From Galaxea fascicularis (taxonomy: Eukaryota > Cnidaria > Anthozoa > Scleractinia > Euphylliidae): 64,000 nucleotides of DNA. Made by a program: the position numbers and the translations under genes. Positions 10,272 through 22,000 of this stretch are shown here, piece by piece. Numbering within the stretch: the stretch's first letter is position 1; each line of letters opens with the position of its first letter. The notes beneath the pieces were generated by a model. That model was not told the DNA's origin. It did not search any database and worked only from the letters and a program-made list of their open reading frames with translations. The DNA is taken from positions 1-64,000 of the forward strand of contig CAOKRL010000001.1 in assembly GCA_948470475.1 (NCBI GenBank), given 5' to 3'.

Positions 10272-12955
10272 CATGATAAGCATGTCCGGCTGACATGTGT
10301 GACCTTGAACCCAGGGATTTCAACGTTTCATGTTCTTTGCGCCACGCAACCGCACATGATCGGATGCAAATTGACCCTGTCACGGCTTCCTTCTCTTGGG
10401 AAAATCCAGTGATTTGCATACTACAGGTGAAGTGGCTAACCCTCGCGTATCTCAAAGAGGACGACGGCAAACTTTGTTGGCTTCTTTCGGAAAACAACTA
10501 CTGTACCATTATTAAAGAGTTTACAAGATGGAGATGACACCTGCAGGTAATGTATAAACTTCTAGACCACATCTACAAAATACTGTTACAACATTGTCTG
10601 ATCCCGCCTGAAGTCAGTCCATATATTTAATTGTAACAGCTATTAAGACAAGTCTTCGCCTTGATCGATCCAGTCAAACTGTTGCATCGTATGTAAAACC
10701 AAATGATCGTCACATATATTTTCGATTGTTGTTAGCTAGCGAACATCTGCTGAATAGAGCTTCAATTAGGTTCATGTTTTATTTTTCCTTCGTAAATTAT
10801 TTACGTCAGGTGACGCGAGGCCGAAAATAAACACAGCGGTAGATTTTCCGGTCTCCGTGTTTTCTTTTAATTGAACTAATGCATGAAGTCGTTTGCTTTG
10901 TGCATATTAAATTTGAAATGAGCTCGCGGTTGACTTTTACCCATTTCGTGCTTTTTCGCAATGATCACCTACAATAGCACGAGAGGATGTGTATGCTAAT
11001 TTTGCCGCGTGTATGCGAACGATCTTTTGTCTGTTCATCCGTGGCTAAACTACAGAATACAGGGCCTCTTACCGGTATTTACATACCATATCAAAAAGAG
11101 CCCATTGTTATATACTTCGTTCTGCAAAAGCCTCCGATATCTGTGAACGAGGTGGACCAAAGTGGCCCTGTATCCTGTAGTTGCTCCCTCTCCCGATCCA
11201 TTGGCTAATAGGGTTAAAGCTTATTTTCGGAAATTTTATTGAGAAAACGTAAATATTGTTTATTCATAATACAGTGTAACCTCCCCTTTGAGACACCGCT
11301 ATTCAGGGGGATACAAACCAAAAGACCCTAGGAACAAGGTTGGACGAAAAAAATTCTTTTCTCTTACAATATTTGCGCTGTATCTCGATTAAAGGGACAC
11401 CTCTGGGTCCCAAAGCCCTGCTATAACCATTCGGGACATAACTTAATACAAAATGGGGTTGACAAGTTTAATCAAGTGTGCACCAATCACAATTGATAAT
11501 AGCATTCAAAACAATCTTTTATAAAGGGATTTTTTTTTCATCAGTAAATTATATATAAGCAGGGTACCAGAGTCCCAGGGAAGTACTCCATGGAATTCTT
11601 GGTCGGGGTGTGCCGCCCTGTTCTCCACTGAATTCCTGACTCTGTTTCAGACCAAAATATGCTATTTTCCACACCCGTTTTCAGACCGTTTTCAAACCAT
11701 ATTTTGAACTCAAAATCTCAATAAAAGTAGGGTGTGTTCTGACCTCTAATGAAGTCCATTTTGTTTCCTTAGCTGATAACTTTACTATATAATTTTCAAA
11801 CTTTTTGAAACTCCCATCTGGAATGGAAAACAAAACTGCTTAACGGGCCCGAAAATTACTGGGAACTTCGAGGAACGGCCCCCGTACCCGTTTTAAGCTT
11901 GGCATCAGTGCGGAAGTCAAGAATTGGTGAAATTCAGCTCGAATGATATCTTGGTTACTTTTCTAATTTCTCTATTACCCATTTGGAGTTAAAATGACAA
12001 AAACGTTTATACCCTCTCGCGAGAAAACTAAACCGCAAACAGTAATGGTGATTGGTTTGCGGTTTCATGCCAAAGGTGTCAGCACGGTTTTTGGATTCGC
12101 ACAGTTAGTTTGGTAATTATTTGCTACCCCGACACAACCCCTATTCAAGGGAGACCTCTATTCAGGCTATAAAGGTTGTTGAAATTGGTGACACTTGGCC
12201 CTGATACCCAAGGTGCTCCCTGAATGGAGCGGTGAGGCTCCATCTATATTACGCGTCAGAAGTAATAAGCCACATCGCCTCCTTTCCCTGTTTGTAACAC
12301 TTTCCGCGGTCAATGGAATGGATTTTTGTTATTCACACGGTGGCCCGAAAACGAAAATCAGTCGCCGGGAAAAATACTATTCAGCGGTGGCCGAATGCTC
12401 AAAGTGGAGCCGTTCAGTTTTAAGGAAAAAACTCGTCCTCGAAGTGGGTTTTAACTTTTGCTTAATTGGTTGGAGAAATATTGGGGAATACAACCGTGGC
12501 TGTTTATCAACTGTGGAATTAAGGAAAACGACCGAAATGGTGCGCGAAAACGATTTATTTTGCTTGGTTGAAGTGCAAACCTATCAGTCGACCGGAACAT
12601 GATACTAAAGAGACTATACGTTGCCATATCATAGTGCCGAATACTTAAGTAAGCGCAAGTGGTCTTGAAGGGAAGGTCGAACGTGGCAGGGGGTGGAGGG
12701 GGGGGGTTGGGTCTGAATTGATCAATCTTCCCATCCATGCTGGGAATGCCTCGAATCGTATTTATTGGAGCATAACGTTTAGACTTAGAAAAACGAGCAG
12801 AATCCTTTTATTTACAGTGAATGTGGATCTAAAACGGTTCTGTTAGACTAAGCAGAAAATGATAGGAAATCGGGGAGAAGAAAACCTGTTTTCCCCCGCA
12901 AAAAAGCATACGATAGAAGTTAGACAAACTAGTTATCTTTACCTTGTAACGTTTC

Positions 12956-15900
12956 ATGTCTCATCAAAGTAAGTTCCTTTTGCCTTCTGATTTTTGAAAA
13001 ATATTGCGTGCGAACACGTTATACGTTAGCCTGCGAACAGGCACTTCATTTAAGTTTTTCCTTCGATTTGCTCTCAAATGGCGGGCGGTCAAAACGGGGG
13101 GATTACTTTGCCTCAATCCTTCAGCTTTGATAGCGCGCCATTCAAAAGTAAATCGACGCGACCATCTCTAGGAATAACCTAAATGGAGCAGACTAGTTTG
13201 GAGAGTCTCAATCGGGGGGGGGGGGGGGGATAGTATCACGGCTAACGGTTGAACAATTTGCCTTTTCACGGCTAACGATTATTCTTTTTCCGTCACGGTT
13301 AACTTACATGAAAAGCAAAGAAACGTCCCTTGTTGAAAATGAAACATTAAGATTTTTTCCTTTTTCGGGAACTGTGTGTCAGACAAGCTTAGCGGGGCGC
13401 AGACTATCAAAGGAGGAGGGACTGTCAGAACATCAAAGGAGGTAAAACGGTGTCGAGTGCCCTCGGAATGTCCTCGGAATACTCCCTATTCCACTTTTCA
13501 AACTAAGAAAGTCACGCTTAATGCTTTTTATTTTTTTCACAGCTAACGGATAAAAGCAATACTTTTCTTATTTTGATTCTATTTGAATTACAGAATTTTT
13601 GCAGTACTTTGTAAGGGGTGTGGCCAAGCTTGATAGTCCACCGATAGTCGCCCTATACCTACTTCTTGTGGCTCTCTCGCCGCTTTGGACCCGTAATGTG
13701 CGTCCTTTAGGGCTGCGCAAGGTAAGCACAGAAGCGTGGTCTTTACAATATACTCAATTACTATATTATGAAAGAACCACTAAACTCGTACACCCAAAAT
13801 AATCATATTAGAATAAATGTTTGAAAGAAAATTTGCCCCGAGTGGGATTTGAACCCACATCGCCCCTATTACTACTGCGGGTGTGATAACCACTGCTCAC
13901 GCTGGCAACACGGCAGTCGAAGAGGGGATTTATGTGGCTGAAGACGTGAGACTCCCAGAAATTTTATTTCAATGAAGGTGACACGCCAGTGGAAGTCTAT
14001 AACTCCATATGCAACTGATCTTAGGATCAAATACATGTTACATGACACAAGGTGAACTAAGTTCATATGAGGTATGTTCAAGTCCATATGATTCATTTCA
14101 TATACATCATTCACATGGACTAAGACTGCCGCGTAGAGGCCATCGTCATCAGGTTCATAAGTCACCTCTTCGACTCCCGTGTTGCCATCGTGGTTGTCCT
14201 GACGGTGGAGTGGCTATCACACCCGACTAGCAATGGCTAACCTTTATGTGAATGATAAAAAAATATGTGAAGTAAATCATATGTGAACTGAATGAAGAAT
14301 GGTCGTCGCGGTTGTCAACGCAATTGCGTAAAGGAGCCTGAAAAAAAAATTCAGGACTTCAACGGGGTTTGAACCGTGACCTCGAAGTACCGGTGTGATG
14401 CTCTAACCAGGTCAATTTTGGGTTCATATATTCGCGTGAAAGAGATGAATGTGAGTGATACATACGAAGTAAATCACATATGAACTGCAGAAATGAAATC
14501 AAATGAGGAATGATCCTCGCAGTTGTGAACGCAATTTATGCAATTGCGCAAAGAAGCCTGCAAAAAAATTCAGGACTTCAACGGGGTTAGAACCGGCTTC
14601 TTTACTCAGTTGCATAAATTGCGCTCACAGTTGCGAGGATCATTCTGCAATTGGTTTAATAACCTTTCTGTTAGGGCACCTGTAGGTGAATACCAGTCAC
14701 ATATGTTATTTCAGATATGCTGATGGACTGAGTTCTCTTGGTTCCAAGATACTGTAAATCCTTTCTGATATTTATACTGCTGTCTCAGTGAGGCCAATTA
14801 CACTCTTTCCTACCCCCTGTTTTAACTCAGTTTATCTCAAATTCAAATTCAACAGGCTCTCGTGGTTTATAACTTTGCATGCAGCCTCGTTAGTTTTTAC
14901 TCCGTTGCTTTCATTGCTGCCGCCCTCGCCAGAAATTGGCCTCGGTCTCTTTTTGATGTGGAAGAAGATGCGCTTGTGAAGCACGCTTTTTGGGTATATT
15001 ACGTGACAAAGTACATCGAGCTGTTGGATACAGTTTTCATGATTGTTAGACACAGACAGCGCCAGATTTCGGTACTTCATGTAAGTAGCCTTAGTGGTTT
15101 TGATTGTGCTGTTGTCGTGCATATCTAACTGCTTTTCTCCTCTACATAATGCATGACTCAATTTTACCCGGGTAACCATGCCCAGTCCTTCGGGCCCAGG
15201 GGTTGGGAATTTGAAGCGGTTTTGACCCCCAGGGTAGGGAAGGGCGGAGTAAGGGCAACTCAAAAATAACTTCTCGTTGTTCTTGTCAAGTGTGCCACTT
15301 CTCGATTGACACTGTGGCGCCGGACGGCGTGGAGAATACCAAATACCGGTCCATTTAAAATTAAAAATATATATTTAAACTCGGTAATTATATAGCACAG
15401 CGAGTGCTAGTTTGACCGCGATAAATAAATCTATTAAAACTATAATATATAACAGATAATATATAAATCAATATTAAAAAGAGAGAATTAAAATCTAATA
15501 ATGATGATAAAATTTTTTACAATATATAATCATAAAAAATTAGTGAGGTCGAGTTTAGATAAAAAATCCTAAAACGTCCTGAGATCCTTTGATGTTCTAG
15601 TATTATCGTCAAGGGAGTTCCACAACCTAGGGGCACGTAACTGAAAATTATCTTTAATTTGATTTAGACTATAAAAAGACAGAATTTTAATGCTCTATTT
15701 AAAATATTCATTTGACTCAGAAGCATTTAAATATGAAAGAAAACTCGCTTTCTCGCTTTTAGAATCCCTGTACGGTGGTCAATTTCCATTTATCAACTCT
15801 GTTGATAATACCAAAATCTTTGTGTCGCTTTCTTCTTTAACTTTTTTGGACCGTTAGGGCTGGTTCACACTTTGACATAAGCATAAGCATAAGCATAAAC

Positions 15901-17359
15901 ATAAGCATAAGCATAAGAAAAAATACATGTGTGAACCGGGGTTACATAAGCATAAGCATAAGCATAAGCATAAACACAAGGAATGGAAAAACTTCCATTC
16001 CTTGTGCTTATGCTTATGTTTATGCTTATGCTTATGTAACCCCGGTTCACACATGTATTTTTCTTATGCTTATGTTTATGCTTATGCTTATGCTTATGCG
16101 CTTATGTCAAAGTGTGAACCAGCCCTAAGGGCTGGTTCACACTTTGACATAAGCGCATAAGCATAAGCATAAACATAAACATAAGCATAAGAAAAATACA
16201 TGTGTGAACCGGGGTTACATAAGCATAAGCATAAACATAAGCATAAGCACAAGGAATGGAAGTTTTTCCATTCCTTGTGTTTATGCTTATGCTTATGCTT
16301 ATGCTTATGTAACCCCGGTTCACACATGTATTTTTTCTTATGCTTATGCTTATGTTTATGCTTATGCTTATGCTTATGTCAAAGTGTGAACCAGCCCTAG
16401 TGTGGTTACAGTTGTTTCGTCAGTTTTCTTTTTCAAATATAGTGTTCACATTTTTATTATATTATGCAGGTAGAATCCTTTGTCCGTAACCTCTAGAAAA
16501 GCGTTTACGCACTGTTTACAGTTTCGACAAGACGTCTGGGCTTGTTATTTGTATGCCGGAAATCAGTATTGTGACGTCTATTTTGCACACAGAATGTCGT
16601 ATTTGTGGTCTATGGGGGGGGGGGGGGTGGGGAATTGTCTCTTTCTGTGTGCCCGTGGTGTGGACTAGACCGCTGAGTAATAAAAAAATGGGGTATGCCT
16701 GGGGGCTGGAGGAGGGGATATGAGTATGGTAACATTGAGCCATGCATTAATGTGCCATATTTTATCAAACCACCACGTCATCTGAGAAAAAGAGAACGAA
16801 TATCACGCATCCCGGTCGACGCATCCCGCCTTTGGCTTTTATTTAGACGGGCAATAAAATCGGTTCAAAGTGTTTTCGATGGAGAACAGGTGAAAATCAT
16901 CAACCAGTTAAGCCGTAATAGCGGTCAACATCTATTTTATCTTCACAATATAACAACTTGATGAAACATAAGGTACTATCGATAAAGAAAATCACCATCA
17001 CTTTGCAGGTTTACCATCACGCCTCCATGGTGCTGCTCAGTGAATACGCCTACACCTACGGCAATTGGCCAGCTATTTCTGTACCCCTCGGGCTTAATGG
17101 GATCATCCACGTCTTCATGTACTTCTACTATGGTCAATGTGCCCTGAGTCCCGGCCAGAGACCCGCCTGGAAGAAGAGCCTAACCCAGCTCCAACTGATA
17201 CAGTTCATGATCGGTTTATGTCATATGATTGTGGGATACTTATACCATGGCTGGTGTTACTATGGAATTTTATATGAACTGACCATGATCTCACTGTTTT
17301 CTAATTTTTACTATCAAGCGTATTTTAAAGAAAGGGCAATAATCAAAAAGCTCGAATGA
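12956..17359 (+). CDS. Fatty acid elongase (ELOVL/ELO family), 4 exons, 238 aa
   Basis: Coding exons: 12956-12968, 13594-13721, 14856-15080 and 17009-17359; phases close and all introns are GT-AG. Seen here: KYIELLDTVFMIVRHRQRQ, then the catalytic histidine box HVYHH (about 122-126) formed at the exon 3/4 junction. Next come GLNGIIHVFMYFYYG and LQLIQFMIG, and a C-terminal KKLE (KKXX ER retrieval). Role by family: the condensing step of long-chain fatty acid elongation in the ER membrane. Exon 1 (Met-Ser-His-Gln plus one A) ends in A|GTAAGT; the joined codon AAA continues into FLQYFVRG. Exons 2 and 3 have exactly the same lengths (128, 225 nt) as in the head-to-head paralogue, so the two arose by duplication. 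Introns 2 and 3 hold SINEs and a large palindrome. Substrate preference cannot be read from sequence. Confidence 0.9.
13845..13925 (-). repeat. tRNA-derived SINE
   Basis: Minus strand shows an A-box-like GAGCAGTGGTTATCACAC and a B box GTGGGTTCAAATCCCACTC, with acceptor-like flanks. A partial inverted partner (CCTCTTCGACTCCCGTGTTGCC) lies at about 14153-14175 on the plus strand, so the 13840-14240 block is a loose inverted pair. Intron 2 of the plus-strand elongase. Confidence 0.65.
14325..14720. repeat. Degenerate tRNA-derived SINE copies
   Basis: Two partial copies of the family seen intact at 45645 and 54905-55300. One B-box region lies at about 14360-14390 (CAACGGGGTTTGAACCGTGA, minus orientation). 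Another at about 14575-14600 is followed by its own inverted flank (GGCTTCTTTACTCAGTTGCA). Both have lost the tRNA 5' half. Intron 2 of the plus-strand elongase. Confidence 0.55.
15755..15825 (+). repeat. Truncated Penelope terminal repeat
   Basis: TTTTAGAATCCCTGTACGGTGGTCAATTT and ATCAACTCTGTTGATAATACC match the right arm of the 10081-10271 palindrome. The hammerhead-like half is absent. It sits immediately upstream of the large palindrome. Confidence 0.65.
15856..16400. mobile_element. Two adjacent hairpin MITEs forming a palindrome of palindromes
   Basis: Two elements of about 272 bp, meeting near 16129. Each starts AGGGCTGGTTCACACTTTG and ends with its complement, so each folds on itself; the two are also near-perfect inverted copies of each other. 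Interiors are (CATAAG)n-type runs around an inner hairpin centred on GAATGGAA...TTCCATTC, with CATGTGTGAACCGGGGTTAC and its complement between. Flanking TA suggests TA target duplication, but this is not certain. The His-Lys and Leu-Cys open frames here are artefacts. Intron 3 of the plus-strand elongase. Confidence 0.85.
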
Positions 17360-19099
17360 ATGCCTTAAATCCACTCCCGTTTCCTTATAAAGTAGTCCGA
17401 TAAGGAACAAACAAACACTTGCCCGTAAAGGGTTTGTCTGTCTTTAGTTTTCCCCTGGATGTCATTTCAGTGCACAAACTGAAAACTTTTATCAGTCATG
17501 TGTCTTGTCCGCTCGCGTTTCTTTGGTTTACCGCTTGATTGGAAAAGACGAGCAGCTTGTTTTTCTGATATCTTGTATTCGGGGGTGGAAGCTGAATAAT
17601 TGCACCTCGATTATTGTGTGTTTTTTCGGATTGTTCATCATTCTTTTTAAATTTTTATGGGTTATTCAGTATTCATTTTTGCTTTAACGCACGAAGGACG
17701 ATCCCCTGTTAAGGAAAGGGTTTTTAGCCCAGTGCGCGCACGTAAACAACACACGCCATGTCTATAAAAAGTAATAGCACGCGTGTCTCGCGCATGCTCA
17801 AATGCTCAAAATTTTTGAAGTTTCTTAACTTTAGTTGCTTATATTTCCGCTTTCACTCAGTAGATTTTTTTCATTTTTTCGGTAACAACTAAGATCAATT
17901 CGCTGAGTATATACTTCGACTTTTAAAAAATTCTGTAGGTAGGAAAGAAATTAAAAAAGCAATAATCAAAAAGAAGTTTTATTCTTAATCTACCCTACAG
18001 AATTTTTTGAAACTGAAATATTTTGAAGATCATTCCTGGTGACATAATATATAAGTTTGATAAGATTTCACCGACCTGTTTTTTAAATAAGATAAAAGCT
18101 TTCGTTCATAGGAGCTCAACTGAATGCGTCATGTGGTTGCCATGGTAACAGGTTTTCTGAAGTAAATGCCATGAAATGAATTTATGATGTTTCTTTTATT
18201 TCTGTGCCAAATTTTATAGTGATACGATGAACCAATCATTACTTAGAAAATAATTTGTAGAACTTGTCTCGGGAAAATGAAAACTATTTTGAACCACCTT
18301 AAATTGGAATTCAGGTTCAATGTCATAATATAATACTGACACATTACACTGAGAAGTCTTCTCGCTTTAACTTGACAGTATTCAGAAAATCAGATGTTTT
18401 ACTTTAAAAAATAGGATACCGTATATGCTGACACCTTGACCATGTCAGGCCTTGATACAGTGGGAGTCAGGCGAGTGTGCTGCCTGTGAGAGGTTCATCA
18501 AAAATGCGGGGCAATATTCACCCCTTATGAATGTTATCCCTCCCCCCGGACCAGGATTGATTAATCTATTCGTTGCCACAATCTCAGACCCGTACTTGGT
18601 CGGACAATAGACTAAATGACTTTAAAATCAGTGTGTAAAATATCAGTGTATTGTGCAATTATAACTACGTATGTTCTTTGCTGGCCTACCAACAATTCTA
18701 TCCACACTGCAAATGGGTCAAGCGTCTATGTAATGAATGAACCCAGCTATAACACTGGGTAGATGAATGTGAAAATAATATATATTTCAACTGGGGATTA
18801 AAGAACAAACATTGAAGCGATTCTCCCGTTATGACCAGTACTTGAGCAGTAGTGAAACCGAAGCCCAAAAAATTTCAGGTTTTTGGGGGAGTCCAATCCA
18901 TGACCTCTGTCTGCAGTTTTGTATCAAAACGTTCCTGCTAGCAGAGGTCTCTAACGGCGAGAAATAAACGTCAGAGACCTCTACCAGCAGGGAATAATGC
19001 CAAAACACGCCAAATCGGCGAACCGCGATACTTCACTCCACCGCGCTTTCCTTGTATGGCAAATGCCACTTGACCTCATCAAGCAGTAAGAACAGGATC
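17360..19099. other. Intergenic region between elongase and PDZ-SH3 gene
   Basis: No gene seen. It holds the 3' UTR of the elongase, a hairpin near 17923-18010 (AAAAAATTCTGTAGGTAG and its complement) and a 59-bp hairpin at 18933-18991. The 5' UTR/promoter of the PDZ-SH3 gene must lie towards the right end. Confidence 0.6.
18933..18991. repeat. Inverted repeat just upstream of the PDZ-SH3 gene
   Basis: CCTGCTAGCAGAGGTCTCTAACG and its near-complement CGTCAGAGACCTCTACCAGCAGG are separated by 13 nt. They end about 110 bp before the first Met of the downstream gene. It could be a small MITE or a 5' UTR hairpin. Confidence 0.6.
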
Positions 19100-22000
19100 A
19101 TGGGTAATCTGTGTTGCTATTCAATTAATATGGCGTCCTCAGAGGTATACGAAGTTGTGTTGAGTGGCGGAGCTCCTTGGGGCTTTCGATTACAAGGAGG
19201 AAAAGAATTTCGCGCCCCATTGAGAATTGCTAAGGTTGGTTGTCATAAATTGTTTATGAAATTTAAATGTGTTCTCGATGTTACGAGGGAATCCCTTGCA
19301 GGCCCATAGCATCTGGAGGGAAAAACAACGTAAGGACGCTAAACTATCCCAGTTCAGTGTAAACAGTGGCCAGTGTGTGAGGGTGCTCAACTTATTAACA
19401 GTGCGGTGTTTTCGTTTAATTTGTGACCGAATCGTTCAATTACTTCTTTTGAATTAGAGTCGTCAGTGCCGCTATATCCTGGAATCTCGCGAACAGTGCC
19501 GAACGGTAATTTCTAAGTTTGAAAATTGTGTGAGGTCGATATTTGCTGATATTTGATAGCAGGCTTATCGACGTGACAGCTTGTAAGCGATTGTATACAT
19601 TTCAACAAACTTGTGTTATTTTCTGCCGACTCTCTGTAAGATTGGTGGTTTCCCTCTTTTTTCTTACTTAGAATTACTCAATTATTATTGTTAATTCCTA
19701 AGGTTTATCAAAGATCGGACTTTTTAAGCGACTTATTCGCTCACGCATTTGGAGCGATGTCAACTTGAGTATTGTCTTAATAAATCGGCTAAATTGATTG
19801 CTTGTACTTTTCGAATTCTCTTAAGAAGTTAATATTATTAGTTGTCCTCTAAGCTTTTTTTTTCATAAAATTGTAATAAATATGCTTGTTGTACCTTGAA
19901 GAATTTTCGTGCTGCTGTCGTGAAATCAACACTCGGTGGTCGAATTTAGTGATCCGTAAAATATGTTAATAAGCTAATATCACTTCGTTGGTTTTGTATT
20001 AGATATAATTAATTAAATTTGGATACCTTTCAGATTGTTTCCTAACTATTCTTGGTTTTCCTAAATAAAACATCCTTCCCTTCCCCGCGGAAGATTAATG
20101 GAAATTCCAAGGGGAGAGGGGTGGCCAAAGCAAAAGTTTTTAAAGAAACATTTTGAGCTATATTGGAAATTCTGGAAGGGTGGGTAGGGGGCTGCAAACC
20201 AAAAGACCTTCTGTGGGAAGGGTATGGATATTTTGTGGAACCACACAATACAGTATTTTTGCCAAAATTAATGATTTAATATTTTCTTGCAATTTGTGGT
20301 TTGAAAGGTTATAACTCCTAAATATTTGCTCAACTCTTGTCTGTTAAAAGGTTATTATCAATATAATGCCATAAAATGTGAATTATATACCTGTACAAAC
20401 AAGACACTATAAAATATTTTTTCAGTAGGTAAAACTTTAATAGGACCAAAACTTTGCTTGTCTAGCCACTGGTTTTATTTTACTGAGTTCTGTGTAGTGA
20501 GACAAGACAGTCTAGTGGGCTTTATTCCATAACAAACCTTTAACTTGCTCATTAAATGCATCCTCATGGTGTAATTAGCAAACATCACCTTTAATAAAGT
20601 CTCATCAAGGGTATTAAGTCGTACATGTATATAAAGTGGTGTTACAGGTTATGTGGTGACTCGTAGAAGAAGAAACAAAAAAAAAAATAGAAAGAGGTAA
20701 AAAAAACAATGGATCGTATGCTCTAAAATTTGTTCAAGCCTCTCTTTACCCAGGTGAATAACTAGCCAACATCTGAACGTATACATCTTTAAAGCCACAG
20801 CAAAACATGAAAGAAAGCTTTGTGGTTCTGCAGAAGTGGGTTTTTGGTTCTTTTTGTAAGTGATACCTTAACCTTAAGGATCCTTAACTGATGGTGTTTT
20901 TTGGTCCAGGTTACACCTAGCAGCAAAGCTGAAAAAGCAGGAATAGCTGAAGGATTGTTGGTAAAGTCAATTAACAGTGCTAACTGTGAGGAGTGGACTC
21001 ACAGCGATGCCCTTAACAGCATCAAAAAGACTGGATCCATGCTGAAGCTTATTCTTAGCAGGTGAGTGAAAGAGTCCTGTTAATTACCTTTTCAAGAAGT
21101 CTTGAAGTGTGTGCAACTTATGTCACATACACCAGTTGTATTCTGTAGATCAGTATACATGAGACACGAAAGGGGCAAGTGAGGACAAACTGTTAGGTCC
21201 CTGAAAAAGTTCATATGTACTGCAAAGCTGTACCCAAGATAAGTCCAGTCCAAAATGCAAACCCCCAAGAAGTGCAATTTGATAAAAAATCTGATAATTA
21301 AGCTTTATATATAGTATTGGACCTCATAAAATTTGTCACCAAAAAAAGATTCTTCCAAAACAGTTAAAACTATTTTTGTGGTTAAAAGGTTTGATAGAAT
21401 AAAACATCAGAGGCTTGTATCTTCTTTTTCAGAGAAGGAGTCCAATAATTTTTGTGACTTTTACATAGAAGGAAAGTGTATTGCATTGCAGTACTGCAGT
21501 ATTGCATTATAGTTCAAATAGCTTCTGTCTACTTATAGATGTTCATGAAAATGACCTACATGTAGATACATGTATGTAGAAGGCGTGCAATCATGATATA
21601 AGCCAAGATGACTTGTTTTATTAATGTAATTTTACATTCCACAAAAGAAGTTAATAATTTTTGTGTAAAGTATGACTTAAAAGATACTTTGTAAGCTCTT
21701 ACCAAGAGCCCTGTTGTCTTGATCTGTCTAAGTGTTTTATGGGAAATTAGTTTTATTAGTCATTAGTCCTCCACAAGCAAACTGGAGCTTAGATACACCT
21801 ACAAGACGTAAACTGTATACATGTACATACAAGTAAAATACAGTCTTGCATGAACTGTGTATTTACCTTTTAATCTCAAAAAAAATTAAATAGCACTAAA
21901 ATTCTTTTATTTCATGTGAATTGTAACTGTATCCCTTTTCCTTGGGTTAAGAGAATTAACAATTATTGTAACCTTGTCATAATTATTTCTAATAAGGATA

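Larger units (their letters stand above)
8411..12955. other. Shared 5' intergenic region of the divergent elongase pair
   Basis: No convincing gene. It must hold promoters and 5' UTRs for both elongases, but no clear TATA or initiator could be singled out. Recognisable content: (CTT)n at about 9798-9824, the Penelope palindrome at 10081-10271, and a probable dispersed repeat around 11270-12170 with CTATTCAGG-type motifs. A G-run lies at 12689-12710. Short open frames at 10295-10537 and 12195-12602 lack any recognisable domain. Confidence 0.6.

Noticed and set aside
10295..10537. Open frames on both strands next to the Penelope palindrome
   Set aside because: Overlapping open frames on opposite strands without known motifs; composition does not favour either.
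12195..12602. 135-residue open frame upstream of the plus-strand elongase
   Set aside because: No recognisable domain, lies within apparent dispersed-repeat sequence, and no splice partner was found.
15854..16400. Open frames of alternating His-Lys and Leu-Cys on both strands
   Set aside because: They are translations of the (CATAAG)n palindrome; they appear in mirrored form on both strands and have no domain.
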